NCBI GenBank assembly: GCA_030706605.1
Contig: JAUZOE010000005.1
Location: forward strand, 1-64,000
Source: Bacteroidota bacterium
GTDB taxonomy: Bacteria; Bacteroidota; Bacteroidia; Chitinophagales; Chitinophagaceae
Length of the DNA stretch: 64,000 nucleotides
Direction: 5' to 3'
A program made the position numbers and the translations under genes. This document shows, piece by piece, positions 46,672 to 55,920 of this stretch; position 1 is the stretch's first letter; every line of letters starts with the position of its first letter. The notes below the pieces were generated by a model. That model saw nothing but the letters and a program-made list of their open reading frames with translations, searched no databases and was not told where the DNA came from.

Positions 46672-48504
46672 ATGATTGGAACAGCAAAGGGTTCCTCTGA
46701 ACCTAAAAATAAAGTCAAAACACGTCGCAATAGCAACGAACAATTCCGTGCTTTTTTTGAGAAAACACGAAATCCGATTTTAGTGATTGATGATTCTTTT
46801 CATTTTACAGACTGCAATGAAGCTGCAGTAAAAATATTAGGAGCCGATTCAAAAGACCAGGTACTCAATAAGCCTCCGGCTTATTTTTCACCTGAATATC
46901 AACCAGACGGTCAACTCTCTGTTATAAAAGCAAAGAACATGATTAAAAGTGCCTACAAAAAAGGCCAGCTTCAGTTTGAATGGATTCATAAACGATTAGA
47001 TGGTGTTAATATTTATATGGATGTAAACCTTACCGTAATTCCGGTAGGTGCAGAAAAAGTTTTGCTGGTGCAATGGAGGGATATTACTGAAAGCAAAAAG
47101 TCAGGAGAAACTATCCATAAACTTTACCAGGCCATCGAACAGACAAATGAAATTGTTTTCATGACTGATATTGACGGAACGATCAATTTTGTAAATGCGG
47201 CTTTTGAAGAAGTGTATGGTTACAAAAAGAAAGATGTTCTGGGTAAAGCAACTCCCCGTATTCTGAAAAGTGGGGTTATGGATAAAGAGTTTTATAAATA
47301 TCTATGGGAAAGACTTCCTGCAGGCAGGGGCATACGTAAAGAAATCATCAATAAAACAAAAGATGGACGACTAATTAATATTCATACATCATTGAGCCCG
47401 ATTTTCAATGATAAAAAAATATTGATTGGATACATGGCGGTACAGGAAGACATTACTAAAAAGAAAATAGCAGAAAAAAAATTATTAGATGCTGAATTGC
47501 AATACCGGACTCTTTTTAAACAATCGCCAGACGGGATATGTTTGATAGATTTTAAAACTCTTCTCCCCCTGGATTTTAATGCAAAAGCACATAAGCAACT
47601 TGGGTATTCCAGGGAAGAGTTTAGTAAATCAAAAATTTCCGATTATGAAATAATTGAGACTCCTAAAGCGACAAAGGCCCGGGCTAAAAAAATTATCAAT
47701 GAGGGGCATGACGATTTTATAACCAGGCATAAAACAAAAAATGGAGAGATTAGAGATGTCCATGTGATAGTTCAGAAAATATTGCTGCACGAAAATCCGG
47801 TATTTTATGCAATATACCGGGATATAACAGACGAAGTCAGGCTGGCAAATACACTAAAAATTCAGGAAAAGAACCTTCAACGCCAGATTATGGAAGCCAC
47901 TTTATTTGGCCATGAAGAAGAGAAAAATGAATTGGGACGAGAGTTGCACGACAACGTTAACCAGCTTTTAGCTACTGCTAAAATTTACCTTGGAATAGTT
48001 AAGTCAAAAAAAGATAGCATTGATACAGACCTGGTTGAAAAATGCTATGATTATGTAACTGATTCTATAGAAGAAATACGCAAATTATCACATTCGCTGG
48101 TGTCATCGACTCTAAAAGAAATAGGACTCCAGAAGAGCCTGAAGGAACTTGTTCAGGAACTAAATTTATCTCATGGACTTAAGGTGAAATTGATATATAA
48201 TTTAAGCATCGCACGAATACCAGATAAACGAATGGAACTAATGATATTCCGGATAGTCCAGGAACAGGTGAATAATATCCGTAAACATGCGCAGGCAAAA
48301 ACAATTATTATCCATTTAAGAGAAAAAGACGATCACCTGGAATTATCTGTTGCTGATGATGGAGTAGGATTTGATACAGCAAAAAAAGGTAATGGCATCG
48401 GGTTAAGAAATATTCAAAGCAGGGCAGAAATTTATTCCGGAAGCATGAATATTATTTCTTCACCGGGGGAAGGCTGCCAACTGGATGTAAGAATTCCTCT
48501 TTAA
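46672..48504 (+). CDS. Three-PAS sensor histidine kinase (NarX-like, HisKA_3)
   Basis: The 610-residue cytoplasmic kinase has three PAS domains at residues ~25-140, ~145-265 and ~275-400. Each PAS ends in a PAC-like W/Q.DIT or YRDIT motif. The H-box is ELGRELHDNVNQLL near residue 420. The ATPase has N-box EQVNNIRKHAQA, VADDGVGFD and GNGIGLRNIQSRAE. There are no membrane helices, so it senses an internal signal. No cognate response regulator is within the window, so it appears orphan. Confidence 0.9.
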   Translation: MIGTAKGSSEPKNKVKTRRNSNEQFRAFFEKTRNPILVIDDSFHFTDCNEAAVKILGADSKDQVLNKPPAYFSPEYQPDGQLSVIKAKNMIKSAYKKGQLQFEWIHKRLDGVNIYMDVNLTVIPVGAEKVLLVQWRDITESKKSGETIHKLYQAIEQTNEIVFMTDIDGTINFVNAAFEEVYGYKKKDVLGKATPRILKSGVMDKEFYKYLWERLPAGRGIRKEIINKTKDGRLINIHTSLSPIFNDKKILIGYMAVQEDITKKKIAEKKLLDAELQYRTLFKQSPDGICLIDFKTLLPLDFNAKAHKQLGYSREEFSKSKISDYEIIETPKATKARAKKIINEGHDDFITRHKTKNGEIRDVHVIVQKILLHENPVFYAIYRDITDEVRLANTLKIQEKNLQRQIMEATLFGHEEEKNELGRELHDNVNQLLATAKIYLGIVKSKKDSIDTDLVEKCYDYVTDSIEEIRKLSHSLVSSTLKEIGLQKSLKELVQELNLSHGLKVKLIYNLSIARIPDKRMELMIFRIVQEQVNNIRKHAQAKTIIIHLREKDDHLELSVADDGVGFDTAKKGNGIGLRNIQSRAEIYSGSMNIISSPGEGCQLDVRIPL

Positions 48505-48722
48505 TATAAGGGTACCTGGGATAAAATTGCCAGGGCTACAAACCCCATACTCGCAAATACAAAATATCAGTAGTCGCTTTTAATGCACGCAATGCTTTAA
48601 TTTTGAAAAAATGGAAAACCAGCTTGGGCAAAACCATTAGCATGACCTGTTATTTGATTGGGTAACAATTCCAAAACCAAATTAACGTATGCTCCTTCAA
48701 AAATGAGATAAAAAATGAGATT

Positions 48723-50621
48723 ATGAAAAATGGCAGAAGTTTATTAACGAGAAGTTTTGTCCTGATTTATTTGGTTTTTAGTTGGTCAGGCGGAATGCTT
48801 TTCGGCCAGGCGATCCAAAGCCAGGCCAATAACAATTCCGATGTACAAAAATGGGTCAGTGAACATTTTGTGAAGGGTGAAATTCCACCGTTTTCGTTTG
48901 TCTATGGTGGTAAAAGTTCCAATACTTTCATCAAAAACTGGCAATTCAGTTCCGAAAAACTGACATCAACGGAGCCGAATTCCGAAGAAATAGTTTATAC
49001 CTATTCAGATAAGAAGAGCGGTCTTGCAGTAAAATGCCTGGTTACTATGTTTAGTGATTTCCCGGCCGTTGAATGGGTATTGCATTTTGTCAATACTTCA
49101 GGAAAAAATACACCATTGATTGAAAAAGCGGCAGCTATTGACTATTCATTCGTTTCTGATGCGGACGGATCTTTTATACTACACCATGCTAAAGGAAGTA
49201 ATGCCGAACGAAGTGATTTTCAACCCATAGACGAAAAAATGCAGCCAGGAAAAAGTATTTACATGACCCCGGCTGGCGGACGGTCGTCTGACAATACAGC
49301 TTTCCCTTTTTTCAATATTGAAATGCCGGGACAGCAGGGAATTATGGTGGCGATCGGCTGGACAGGCAAGTGGTATGCCAATGTTTTGCAATCGGGCGAG
49401 AAATCAGTTTCGCTGAAGTCAGGCATGGAAAAAATGCAACTGGTCCTTTACCCTAAAGAAGAAATCCGCACACCGAAAATCTGCCTGCTTTTTTGGAAGG
49501 GGAACGACCGGATGATCGGGCACAACCAGTTCCGGCAGTTTATCCTGGCTCATCATTCGCGCAAAATAAACGGGCATTTTGCACAATATCCTTTGTCCGG
49601 GAGCTTTGACTATGGCGACCCTGCTCCCTGCGAAGAATACAATTGCCTCACCGAAGAATTTGCTGTTGCATTGGTCAAACGCTACAAGCAATTCAGGATT
49701 TTACCTGAAGTATTCTGGCTCGATGCTGGATGGTACACTGGTTCTGGCTGGGACAAGAAGAACGGAAGCTGGTGGCAGAATGTTGGCAACTGGACCGTGG
49801 ATAAAGAACGTTTCCCTAACGGTTTGAAACCCGTTGCCGATGCAGTACACGAGGCAGGTGCTAAATTCATGGTCTGGTTCGAGCCGGAAAGAGTAAGGCC
49901 GGGAACTGATTTTGACCGGGAGCATCCCGAATGGCTGATAAAACTGCCAGGAAATGACAACTATCTTTTCAACCTTGGAAATCCAAAAGCACGGTTATGG
50001 TTAACGGATTATATTTCTGATTTTATTAAAAAAGAAGGCATCGATTATTACCGGCAGGATTTCAACTTCGACCCGATGCCTTACTGGCAGGCAAATGACA
50101 AACCCAACCGGACAGGCATTTCAGAAATCAGGCACATCGAAGGCCTTTATGCCTATTGGGACAGTTTGCTGGTACGCTTTCCCCAACTGCTGATTGACAA
50201 TTGTGCCAGCGGTGGGCGCCGGATAGATTTGGAAACTACATCGAGGAGCGCCCCGCTTTGGCGAACCGACTACCAGTACGGTGAACCAAACGGCTATCAA
50301 TGCCATACTTTCGGATTGGAATTCTACCTGCCCATTCACGGAACCGCCATTTATAAAACAGACAGTTATACCTTCAGATCAAGCTTAAGCGCAGCAGCCG
50401 TTATGAACTGGGAAGTTACCGGCAGAAACTCTGAACCTATTCCTGCTATTCAGAAACGGATTGAAGATTATAAAAAACTGCGTCCCTATTTTTATGCTGA
50501 TTATTACCCGCTTACCGAAGGCCGGAATGATACCCGGGATAATGTGTGGCTGGCTTACCAGTTAAACAGGCCCGACCAAAGGATGGAATCATCCTGGCAT
50601 TTCGAAGACAAGACTGTGTAA
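48723..50621 (+). CDS. GH36 alpha-galactosidase, frameshifted near the C-terminus
   Basis: The exported protein (signal MKNGRSLLTRSFVLIYLVFSW then SGGMLFGQ) has the GH36 core: FWLDAGWYTGSGWD, MVWFEPERVRPGTDFD, DYYRQDFNFDPMPYW (nucleophile Asp in YRQD), CASGGRRIDLETTSRS and PLWRTDYQYGEPNG (acid/base Asp). The frame ends early at 50621 after out-of-frame residues (RMESSWHFEDKTV). The expected continuation, KDGIILAFRR onward, is in the next frame from 50579. One missing A in the run at 50578-50580 (expected AAAAGG, seen AAAGG) explains it. The catalytic domain is complete; only the C-terminal beta domain is lost. Alpha-galactoside hydrolysis is expected if the product is stable. Confidence 0.88.
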   Translation: MKNGRSLLTRSFVLIYLVFSWSGGMLFGQAIQSQANNNSDVQKWVSEHFVKGEIPPFSFVYGGKSSNTFIKNWQFSSEKLTSTEPNSEEIVYTYSDKKSGLAVKCLVTMFSDFPAVEWVLHFVNTSGKNTPLIEKAAAIDYSFVSDADGSFILHHAKGSNAERSDFQPIDEKMQPGKSIYMTPAGGRSSDNTAFPFFNIEMPGQQGIMVAIGWTGKWYANVLQSGEKSVSLKSGMEKMQLVLYPKEEIRTPKICLLFWKGNDRMIGHNQFRQFILAHHSRKINGHFAQYPLSGSFDYGDPAPCEEYNCLTEEFAVALVKRYKQFRILPEVFWLDAGWYTGSGWDKKNGSWWQNVGNWTVDKERFPNGLKPVADAVHEAGAKFMVWFEPERVRPGTDFDREHPEWLIKLPGNDNYLFNLGNPKARLWLTDYISDFIKKEGIDYYRQDFNFDPMPYWQANDKPNRTGISEIRHIEGLYAYWDSLLVRFPQLLIDNCASGGRRIDLETTSRSAPLWRTDYQYGEPNGYQCHTFGLEFYLPIHGTAIYKTDSYTFRSSLSAAAVMNWEVTGRNSEPIPAIQKRIEDYKKLRPYFYADYYPLTEGRNDTRDNVWLAYQLNRPDQRMESSWHFEDKTV

Positions 50622-50797
50622 ATAGTTCTATACGGGTAAAACTTCGCGGCCTGGATGAAAAAGCTACTTACGAATTATTTTTTGAAGATTACGACCTGCG
50701 TATTAAAAATACCGGTAAAGAGTTGATGAATGGCTTTGATGTGGGTATTCCCCAAAAGCCTGCATCATTGCTGGTCAGTTATAAAATGGTCAATTAG
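50579..50797 (+). pseudogene. Out-of-frame C-terminal tail of the GH36 gene
   Basis: From 50579 the third frame reads KDGIILAFRRQDCVNSSI, then RVKLRGLDEKATYELFFED, GKELMNGFDVGI and ASLLVSYKM, ending at TAA 50795-50797. This is the normal GH36 C-terminal beta-sandwich and completes the 48723 gene. It has no start of its own and is judged part of one split gene. Confidence 0.8.
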
Positions 50798-50990
50798 TTA
50801 GTTATGTAAGAAATGGCTTTATAAAAAGGCATTCAATATTATAATAAAGCACCAATATGCCAGAACTGCATCACCTGATCTGCATATCTGCGATAGTAAA
50901 AGTGCAATGAGTCAATAAAATTCTTTTGCAACAAAGATAATCTCTGCCACCAACCATGGCAAAGCCCGGATATACACAGTTAAAATAAAG

Positions 50991-51012
50991 AAAGACCACG
51001 GAAGCAGTCTTT
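50991..51012 (-). terminator. Terminator of the Fn3-like gene
   Basis: On the minus strand AAAGAC and GTCTTT form a 6-bp stem around a 10-nt loop, followed by CTTTATTTT. It lies 26 bp after the stop of the gene at 51038-51658. Confidence 0.5.
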
Positions 51013-51037
51013 ACAATAAAAAGCTTTATGGAGGATG

Positions 51038-51658
51038 TTAAGCAGCTATCCTGCTGATCACATCACTATACATTAGTTGGTCTTTGGGACCCACTGCCGC
51101 TACCAGGCAGTTGTATTTGGTGCCGGGCACCAGGCCTGGAATTACGCAACTGGCGCGGCTGCACGGAATACTCTTCCAGTTGTTGAGCGCCATCTCCTCA
51201 TCGGTAGCGTATTGAAAAATATAAGTGAGCACGCCTCTCTGTCGCTTCACTTTCGGAATCAGCTCTCCGGGATTTGACCCTATCTCTACCCTGAAGTTTT
51301 CAGGTTTTTGAATCGGGGGCAGGGGAGCCGGGGTTTTGCCTATGCTAAAGCCGGAGCTGATGGCTTTCACCTTATCGCCATCAGACTCAAACAATACATA
51401 GACTGACCAAGAATGCAAGGCATCTATCAGATCCTGGCGTACCTGGTTTTTGATGGCAATTTTTACACGATCGCCATCCTTGCTTTCGCCGAGCGCCGTA
51501 GTAAAATTTGTAATCAGCAGAGCCATATCAGCCACGGTAGGCACAGGAGCAGGGAAATAACTATTCTCTGTCATAGAAACCAAAACGTGGTTAGATCTTG
51601 CATCGAGATTGGGATCAGACAATTGGCTGAACCCGTTGTTAATTTTTAAATTACTCAT
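51038..51658 (-). CDS. Fibronectin-III-like domain protein
   Basis: The 206-residue protein has no signal peptide. Residues ~1-110 include an acidic helical part (ADMALLITNFTTALGE, RQDLIDALHSWSVYVLF). From ~115, KPENFRVEIGSNPGELIPKV, then TYIFQYATDEEMALNNWKSI and IPGLVPGTKYNCLVAAVGP is a recognisable Fn3 sandwich. Similar short proteins occur in several Bacteroidota, and their role is unknown to me. Its base composition is more GC-rich than the DNA just upstream. Confidence 0.65.
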   Translation of the reverse strand: MSNLKINNGFSQLSDPNLDARSNHVLVSMTENSYFPAPVPTVADMALLITNFTTALGESKDGDRVKIAIKNQVRQDLIDALHSWSVYVLFESDGDKVKAISSGFSIGKTPAPLPPIQKPENFRVEIGSNPGELIPKVKRQRGVLTYIFQYATDEEMALNNWKSIPCSRASCVIPGLVPGTKYNCLVAAVGPKDQLMYSDVISRIAA

Positions 51659-51928
51659 AATTGAAATGGTTTTAAAAATGGAAAAATTGGGTTTAAAGCT
51701 TTGTCATAAAACTGTAATCATTAATTATTTATTGTGTACTATATTTGATCATAATCAGTTATGCATTAAAGTAAAGATGATGATGACGCCAAAAGCCGTA
51801 TTTGAGGGTTTATAAGTTTTTGAAAATTAAAAACATCCGTTTTTCCAGAAAAGATAAATAAGGATAAAAAAAATGTATAACTGAATTAAAAAAAATTTTA
51901 GATACCCCCGTTTTGAGGTCCTATTTTG

Positions 51929-52159
51929 TCAGAAAGGGGCCTCCTCATTTCAGAAAAGATCGCCTTATTTCCAGAAATTATCGCCTTATTTTCAGAAATG
52001 ATTGTCCTCATTTCAGAAAAGATTGACTTCATTTCAGAAAGTATCGCCTTCTCTTCAGAAAGTATCGCCTACTTTTCAGAAGGGATCGCCTTCTTTTCAG
52101 ACAGGATCGTCTTCATTTCAGAAAAGATCGGCTTCATTTCAGACAAGTGACCCTTCTTT
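51929..52159. repeat. 21-bp tandem repeat, eleven units
   Basis: Eleven head-to-tail 21-bp units start TCAGAAAAGATCGCCTTC with scattered substitutions and no length changes; a twelfth unit begins at 52160. The plus strand is open through the array (51926-52150, TTG start, ISEKIxF heptads). The minus strand encodes heptads of the type ILSEMKA but contains one TAG. Either way each unit encodes seven residues, as in a coiled coil. It lies 207 bp upstream of the restriction-modification genes. The rest of 51659-52365 shows only a GGCTAACG...GGTTAG inverted motif near 52203-52242. Confidence 0.8.
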
Positions 52160-52365
52160 TCAGAAATTAATTTAGGAATGTCAAGGTAAAGGCACAAGTA
52201 TGGCTAACGCACAAGGCTATACTACAAAGCTCAGCCAGCGGTTAGTGATTTTAATTCGCCCTTCAACTTTATTTCAATACCTGTATATTTGATTACTCAA
52301 CTTCAACACTACAAAAGTTCCAAATACCGTCATTAACTAATATTCATACAAATCAACCTTCAATA

Positions 52366-54459
52366 ATGGTCTTGTCAGAAATTTTAAAAGATTCTAATTA
52401 CAAATTAACCCAATTCAACGAAGAACAAATAAGGCAACTGGAAGATGGCATTATCCTAAAAGAAAAGAATGGGAAGAAGACTCCTTACATTACCTGTATT
52501 ATCCGGGAGAAAGAAATAAAGTTAACTCCGGAAGAAGCCATAAGGCAATTATACGCGCTGGTTTTACGTGACCAGTTGGGCTATCCGGCAGAAAGGATGG
52601 AATTTGAATATGCCGTCTCATTTGGCAGAGAAAAGAAACGCGCCGACATTGTAATCTTCGACAAGCAAAAAACAACTTCTCCTTATATAATGGTAGAGTT
52701 GAAAAAGCCAAAACTCAAAGACGGTAAAGAACAATTAAAATCTTATTGCAATGCTACCGGTGCGCCAATTGGTATTTGGAGCAATGGTGATTCCATTTCA
52801 TTCTATCACAGAAAAGACCCCAACTATTTTGAAGACCTTTCAGAAATACCAAGAGCCGACCAGAAACTTTCTGACATTTTAAAAGAAAGATGGACGATTG
52901 ATGACCTAATTAAAAAAGATAAACTCGTTACCGAAAGAAAGTCTTTAAAAGATTTGATTTTGGAAATGGAAGATGAAGTGTTGGCAAATGCCGGTGTTGA
53001 TGTTTTTGAAGAATTGTTTAAACTGATTTTTACCAAGCTGTATGACGAAATGCAAAGCGGCAGAAACAAAAGCCGTTATTTGGAATTCAGGAATTACGGC
53101 GACACCGAAACAGAACTGAAAACCAAAATTCAAACTTTATTTGACCAGGCTAAAAATAAATGGGAAGGTGTGTTTACCGAAGATGATAAAATAATGCTTA
53201 CGCCCTCGCACCATTCTATTTGTATTGCTTCGCTACAGGATGTGAAATTATTTAACTCTAACCTCGAAGTGGTAGATGAAGCTTTTGAATACCTGATCAA
53301 CAAAAGCAGCAAGGGCGAAAAGGGGCAATATTTTACTCCGCGGTATGTGATAGATATGTGTGTAAAAATGCTGAATCCAAAAGCAAGTGAAACCATGATT
53401 GACACTGCTGCAGGCAGTTGCGGTTTTCCGGTGCACACCATCTTCCATGTATGGGAACAGATTCTGAAAAAGAAAGGCCTTAATAAAAGCCATTTGTTTA
53501 CGCTTGAAGATAAACCACAGGAATGTACCGACTATGTACAGGATAAAGTATTTGCTATTGACTTTGACGAAAAAGCCGTGCGCGTAGGGCGAACTTTAAA
53601 CTTGATAGCCGGAGACGGGCAAACGAATGTGCTGCATCTTAACACGCTCGATTATGAGCGATGGGATGAAAAAACAGATGATGAAGCCTGGACAGATGTA
53701 TATCACGAAGGTTGGAAAAAATTAAAAAAATTAAGAGAAGAAAAAAACAGCAACCGCGATTTTACTTTTGATATTTTAATGGCAAACCCTCCTTTTGCCG
53801 GGGATATAAAAGAAAGCCGGATATTGGCAAGGTATGATTTGGGAAAAAAGGAAAACGGAAAATACCAAAAGGCAGTAGGAAGGGACATTTTATTTATCGA
53901 GCGCAACCTTGATTTTTTAAAGCCCGGCGGCCGTATGGCAGTCGTATTGCCGCAAGGAAGATTTAATAACAGCAGCGATAAACAAATTCGCGAATTTATT
54001 GCAGAGCGTTGCAGAATATTGGGGGTTGTTGGTTTGCATGGGAACGTGTTTAAACCGCACACCGGGACTAAAACATCTGTATTATTGGTGCAAAAGTGGG
54101 ATGATAAATTGTGCCCGAAAGTAGAAGATTATCCTATCTTTTTTGCAACGATGCAGCAACCGAGCAAAGACAACAGCGGAGAAAAAATATACATAAAAGA
54201 AAAAGACCTGCTTGAATGGGGAATACACAAAAAACCGGTAATGGAAGAAGACGAACCGGAAGGTGCGGCAGAACCTATTGACCATTATAATGCGATACCA
54301 AAAAATATAGGCGAATATGTGCTGGATGAAAACGACCACCTGGTAGTAAAGCACGATCTCTTTAGCAATACCTTAAAAAATGACATACACACACCCGACG
54401 GAATAGCAGAAGCTTTCCAGGAGTTTGCCAAAAAAGAACGATTAAGTTTTTTTCTCTAA
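52366..54459 (+). CDS. Restriction-modification protein: N-terminal nuclease plus N6-adenine methylase (BcgI-A-like)
   Basis: The 697-residue protein is a fusion. Residues ~40-160 are a HsdR-N-type PD-(D/E)xK domain with D94 (KRADIVIFD) and E111-x-K113 (MVELKKPK). Residues ~300-620 are a HsdM-type methylase: GQYFTPRYVID, motif I DTAAGSCGFP near 346, and motif IV NPPF near 473. No helicase/translocase hsdR gene is present. This architecture, with a separate specificity subunit, matches two-subunit Type IIB/IIG systems such as BcgI better than Type I. It ends in a T7 run that can shift into the specificity frame. Confidence 0.85.
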   Translation: MVLSEILKDSNYKLTQFNEEQIRQLEDGIILKEKNGKKTPYITCIIREKEIKLTPEEAIRQLYALVLRDQLGYPAERMEFEYAVSFGREKKRADIVIFDKQKTTSPYIMVELKKPKLKDGKEQLKSYCNATGAPIGIWSNGDSISFYHRKDPNYFEDLSEIPRADQKLSDILKERWTIDDLIKKDKLVTERKSLKDLILEMEDEVLANAGVDVFEELFKLIFTKLYDEMQSGRNKSRYLEFRNYGDTETELKTKIQTLFDQAKNKWEGVFTEDDKIMLTPSHHSICIASLQDVKLFNSNLEVVDEAFEYLINKSSKGEKGQYFTPRYVIDMCVKMLNPKASETMIDTAAGSCGFPVHTIFHVWEQILKKKGLNKSHLFTLEDKPQECTDYVQDKVFAIDFDEKAVRVGRTLNLIAGDGQTNVLHLNTLDYERWDEKTDDEAWTDVYHEGWKKLKKLREEKNSNRDFTFDILMANPPFAGDIKESRILARYDLGKKENGKYQKAVGRDILFIERNLDFLKPGGRMAVVLPQGRFNNSSDKQIREFIAERCRILGVVGLHGNVFKPHTGTKTSVLLVQKWDDKLCPKVEDYPIFFATMQQPSKDNSGEKIYIKEKDLLEWGIHKKPVMEEDEPEGAAEPIDHYNAIPKNIGEYVLDENDHLVVKHDLFSNTLKNDIHTPDGIAEAFQEFAKKERLSFFL
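54447..54453 (+). other. T7 slippery heptamer at the methylase/specificity junction
   Basis: In the methylase frame this reads T TTT TTT, a classical -1 slippage heptamer, six bases before the CTC TAA end. A -1 shift would join ...ERLSFF to SLSPFNEAKYKRLLEGLEV, fusing the methylase to the specificity protein. Alternatives are two separate proteins, or a base missing or added in the homopolymer. Confidence 0.45.
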
Positions 54460-54488
54460 GCCCTTTCAACGAAGCTAAATATAAGCGT

Positions 54489-55907
54489 TTGTTGGAAGGG
54501 CTGGAAGTGAGTGAAACAAAAAAATCTGAATTAGAAAGAACTATCAGAATTGATTCAGAATTTTACTCAAAGGAAAATTTAAAAGTTGTTGAAATACTCA
54601 CTAAGCATAAACCTTTTGATATTACAAAACTTGCAAAAGTTTCTGATGGAAATCACATGTCAATTAAAGAATTTTTTTCTTCAGATGGTGTTCCATATTA
54701 TAGAGGTGGAGACATTTACAATTTTTTCATTGAACAGACTCCAAATCCTCTTAAAATACCAAAGAGTGTATATAATTGGAAAAATATTCAAAGGTCTCAT
54801 CTAAAAAAAGGTGATGTTTTAGTTTCAATTGTGGGAGCAATAATTGGTAATCTTTCTTTGGTTACAACCAATCAAGAAGCAACTTGTAGCTGCAAACTGG
54901 CGATCCTAAGACCAAATAAAATTACTTCTGAATTACTCGCAATCTTTTTAAAATGCGAGTTTGGGCAAAGTCAAATTCAAAAATTTAGGAGAGGTACAGG
55001 ACAAACTGGTCTTATCCTTGAAGATTTTGATCAAATTTTAGTGCCATCGTTTGGAATTAAATTTGCCTTAAAAATTGAAGAATTGGTTATTGATTCTTTT
55101 GGGAAAATTGAAGATTCTTTAATGAAATATGCACAAGCGGAAACAATTTTATTAGAAACTGTTGGATTAAAAGATTTTAAACCAACCAAAGAACCGACCA
55201 ATATAAAAAGTTTCAAAAATTCTTTCTTAGCAACAGGGCGGTTAGATGCGGAGTATTATCAGAAGAAGTATGAAGCGTATTTAAATTTAATCAAATTGTA
55301 CCAGAATGGATATGAGCCTTTATCAGTTGCTTGTAATTTAAAAGATAAGAATCATACTCTTAAAGAAACGCAGAAATATAAATATATTGAACTTTCCAAC
55401 ATAGGCAATTCAGGGGAAGTAACAGGCTGTTCTTACGCTTCTGGTGCTGAATTGCCATCCCGAGCAAAAAGATTGGTTAATAAAAATGATGTTATTATTT
55501 CATCAATTGAAGGTTCATTGCAATCATGTGCTTACATTAATAATGAATATGATAATACAATCTGCTCAACGGGGTTTTATGTTATTAATTCTAAAAAAAT
55601 CAATTCAGAGACTTTACTGGTTTTATTCAAATCAGAATTGATGCAAAATATTCTTAAACAGAATTGTTCCGGTACTATCTTAACAGCAATCAATAAAGAT
55701 GAGTTTTTAAAAATTCCTATTCCTATTATCGAAGTTGAATATCAAGAACAAATAGCCGGATTAGTACAAGAAAGTTTTCGCTTAAAAGCAGAAAGTGAAA
55801 GATTATTAGAAGTAGCAAAGCAAGCGGTAGAAATGGCTATTGAGGAGGGAGAAGAAAAGGCGGTAAAGTATCTGCATAACTTTGAAATTAATAAAGATGA
55901 ATTATAA
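54489..55907 (+). CDS. Specificity subunit (HsdS-like) of the restriction-modification system
   Basis: The 472-residue protein has two target-recognition domains (residues ~30-200 and ~240-455), each with a conserved-helix coiled coil. FRRGTGQTGLILEDFDQILVPSF and SGTILTAINKDEFLKIPIPIIE are typical TRD ends. The first possible start codon is TTG 54489. In-frame sequence before it (SLSPFNEAKYKR) has no ATG/GTG/TTG yet looks protein-like, which is why a frameshift fusion with the methylase is considered. It converges on the GH125 gene with a 13-bp gap. Confidence 0.85.
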   Translation: MLEGLEVSETKKSELERTIRIDSEFYSKENLKVVEILTKHKPFDITKLAKVSDGNHMSIKEFFSSDGVPYYRGGDIYNFFIEQTPNPLKIPKSVYNWKNIQRSHLKKGDVLVSIVGAIIGNLSLVTTNQEATCSCKLAILRPNKITSELLAIFLKCEFGQSQIQKFRRGTGQTGLILEDFDQILVPSFGIKFALKIEELVIDSFGKIEDSLMKYAQAETILLETVGLKDFKPTKEPTNIKSFKNSFLATGRLDAEYYQKKYEAYLNLIKLYQNGYEPLSVACNLKDKNHTLKETQKYKYIELSNIGNSGEVTGCSYASGAELPSRAKRLVNKNDVIISSIEGSLQSCAYINNEYDNTICSTGFYVINSKKINSETLLVLFKSELMQNILKQNCSGTILTAINKDEFLKIPIPIIEVEYQEQIAGLVQESFRLKAESERLLEVAKQAVEMAIEEGEEKAVKYLHNFEINKDEL

Positions 55908-55920
55908 AAAAGTAATCAAC

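Noticed and set aside
51929-52159. CRISPR-like array
   Set aside because: Units are contiguous 21-bp tandem copies with no unique spacers, and no cas genes are nearby.
52366-55907. Complete Type I restriction system
   Set aside because: No helicase-type hsdR is present within the window; the nuclease domain is fused to the methylase instead.
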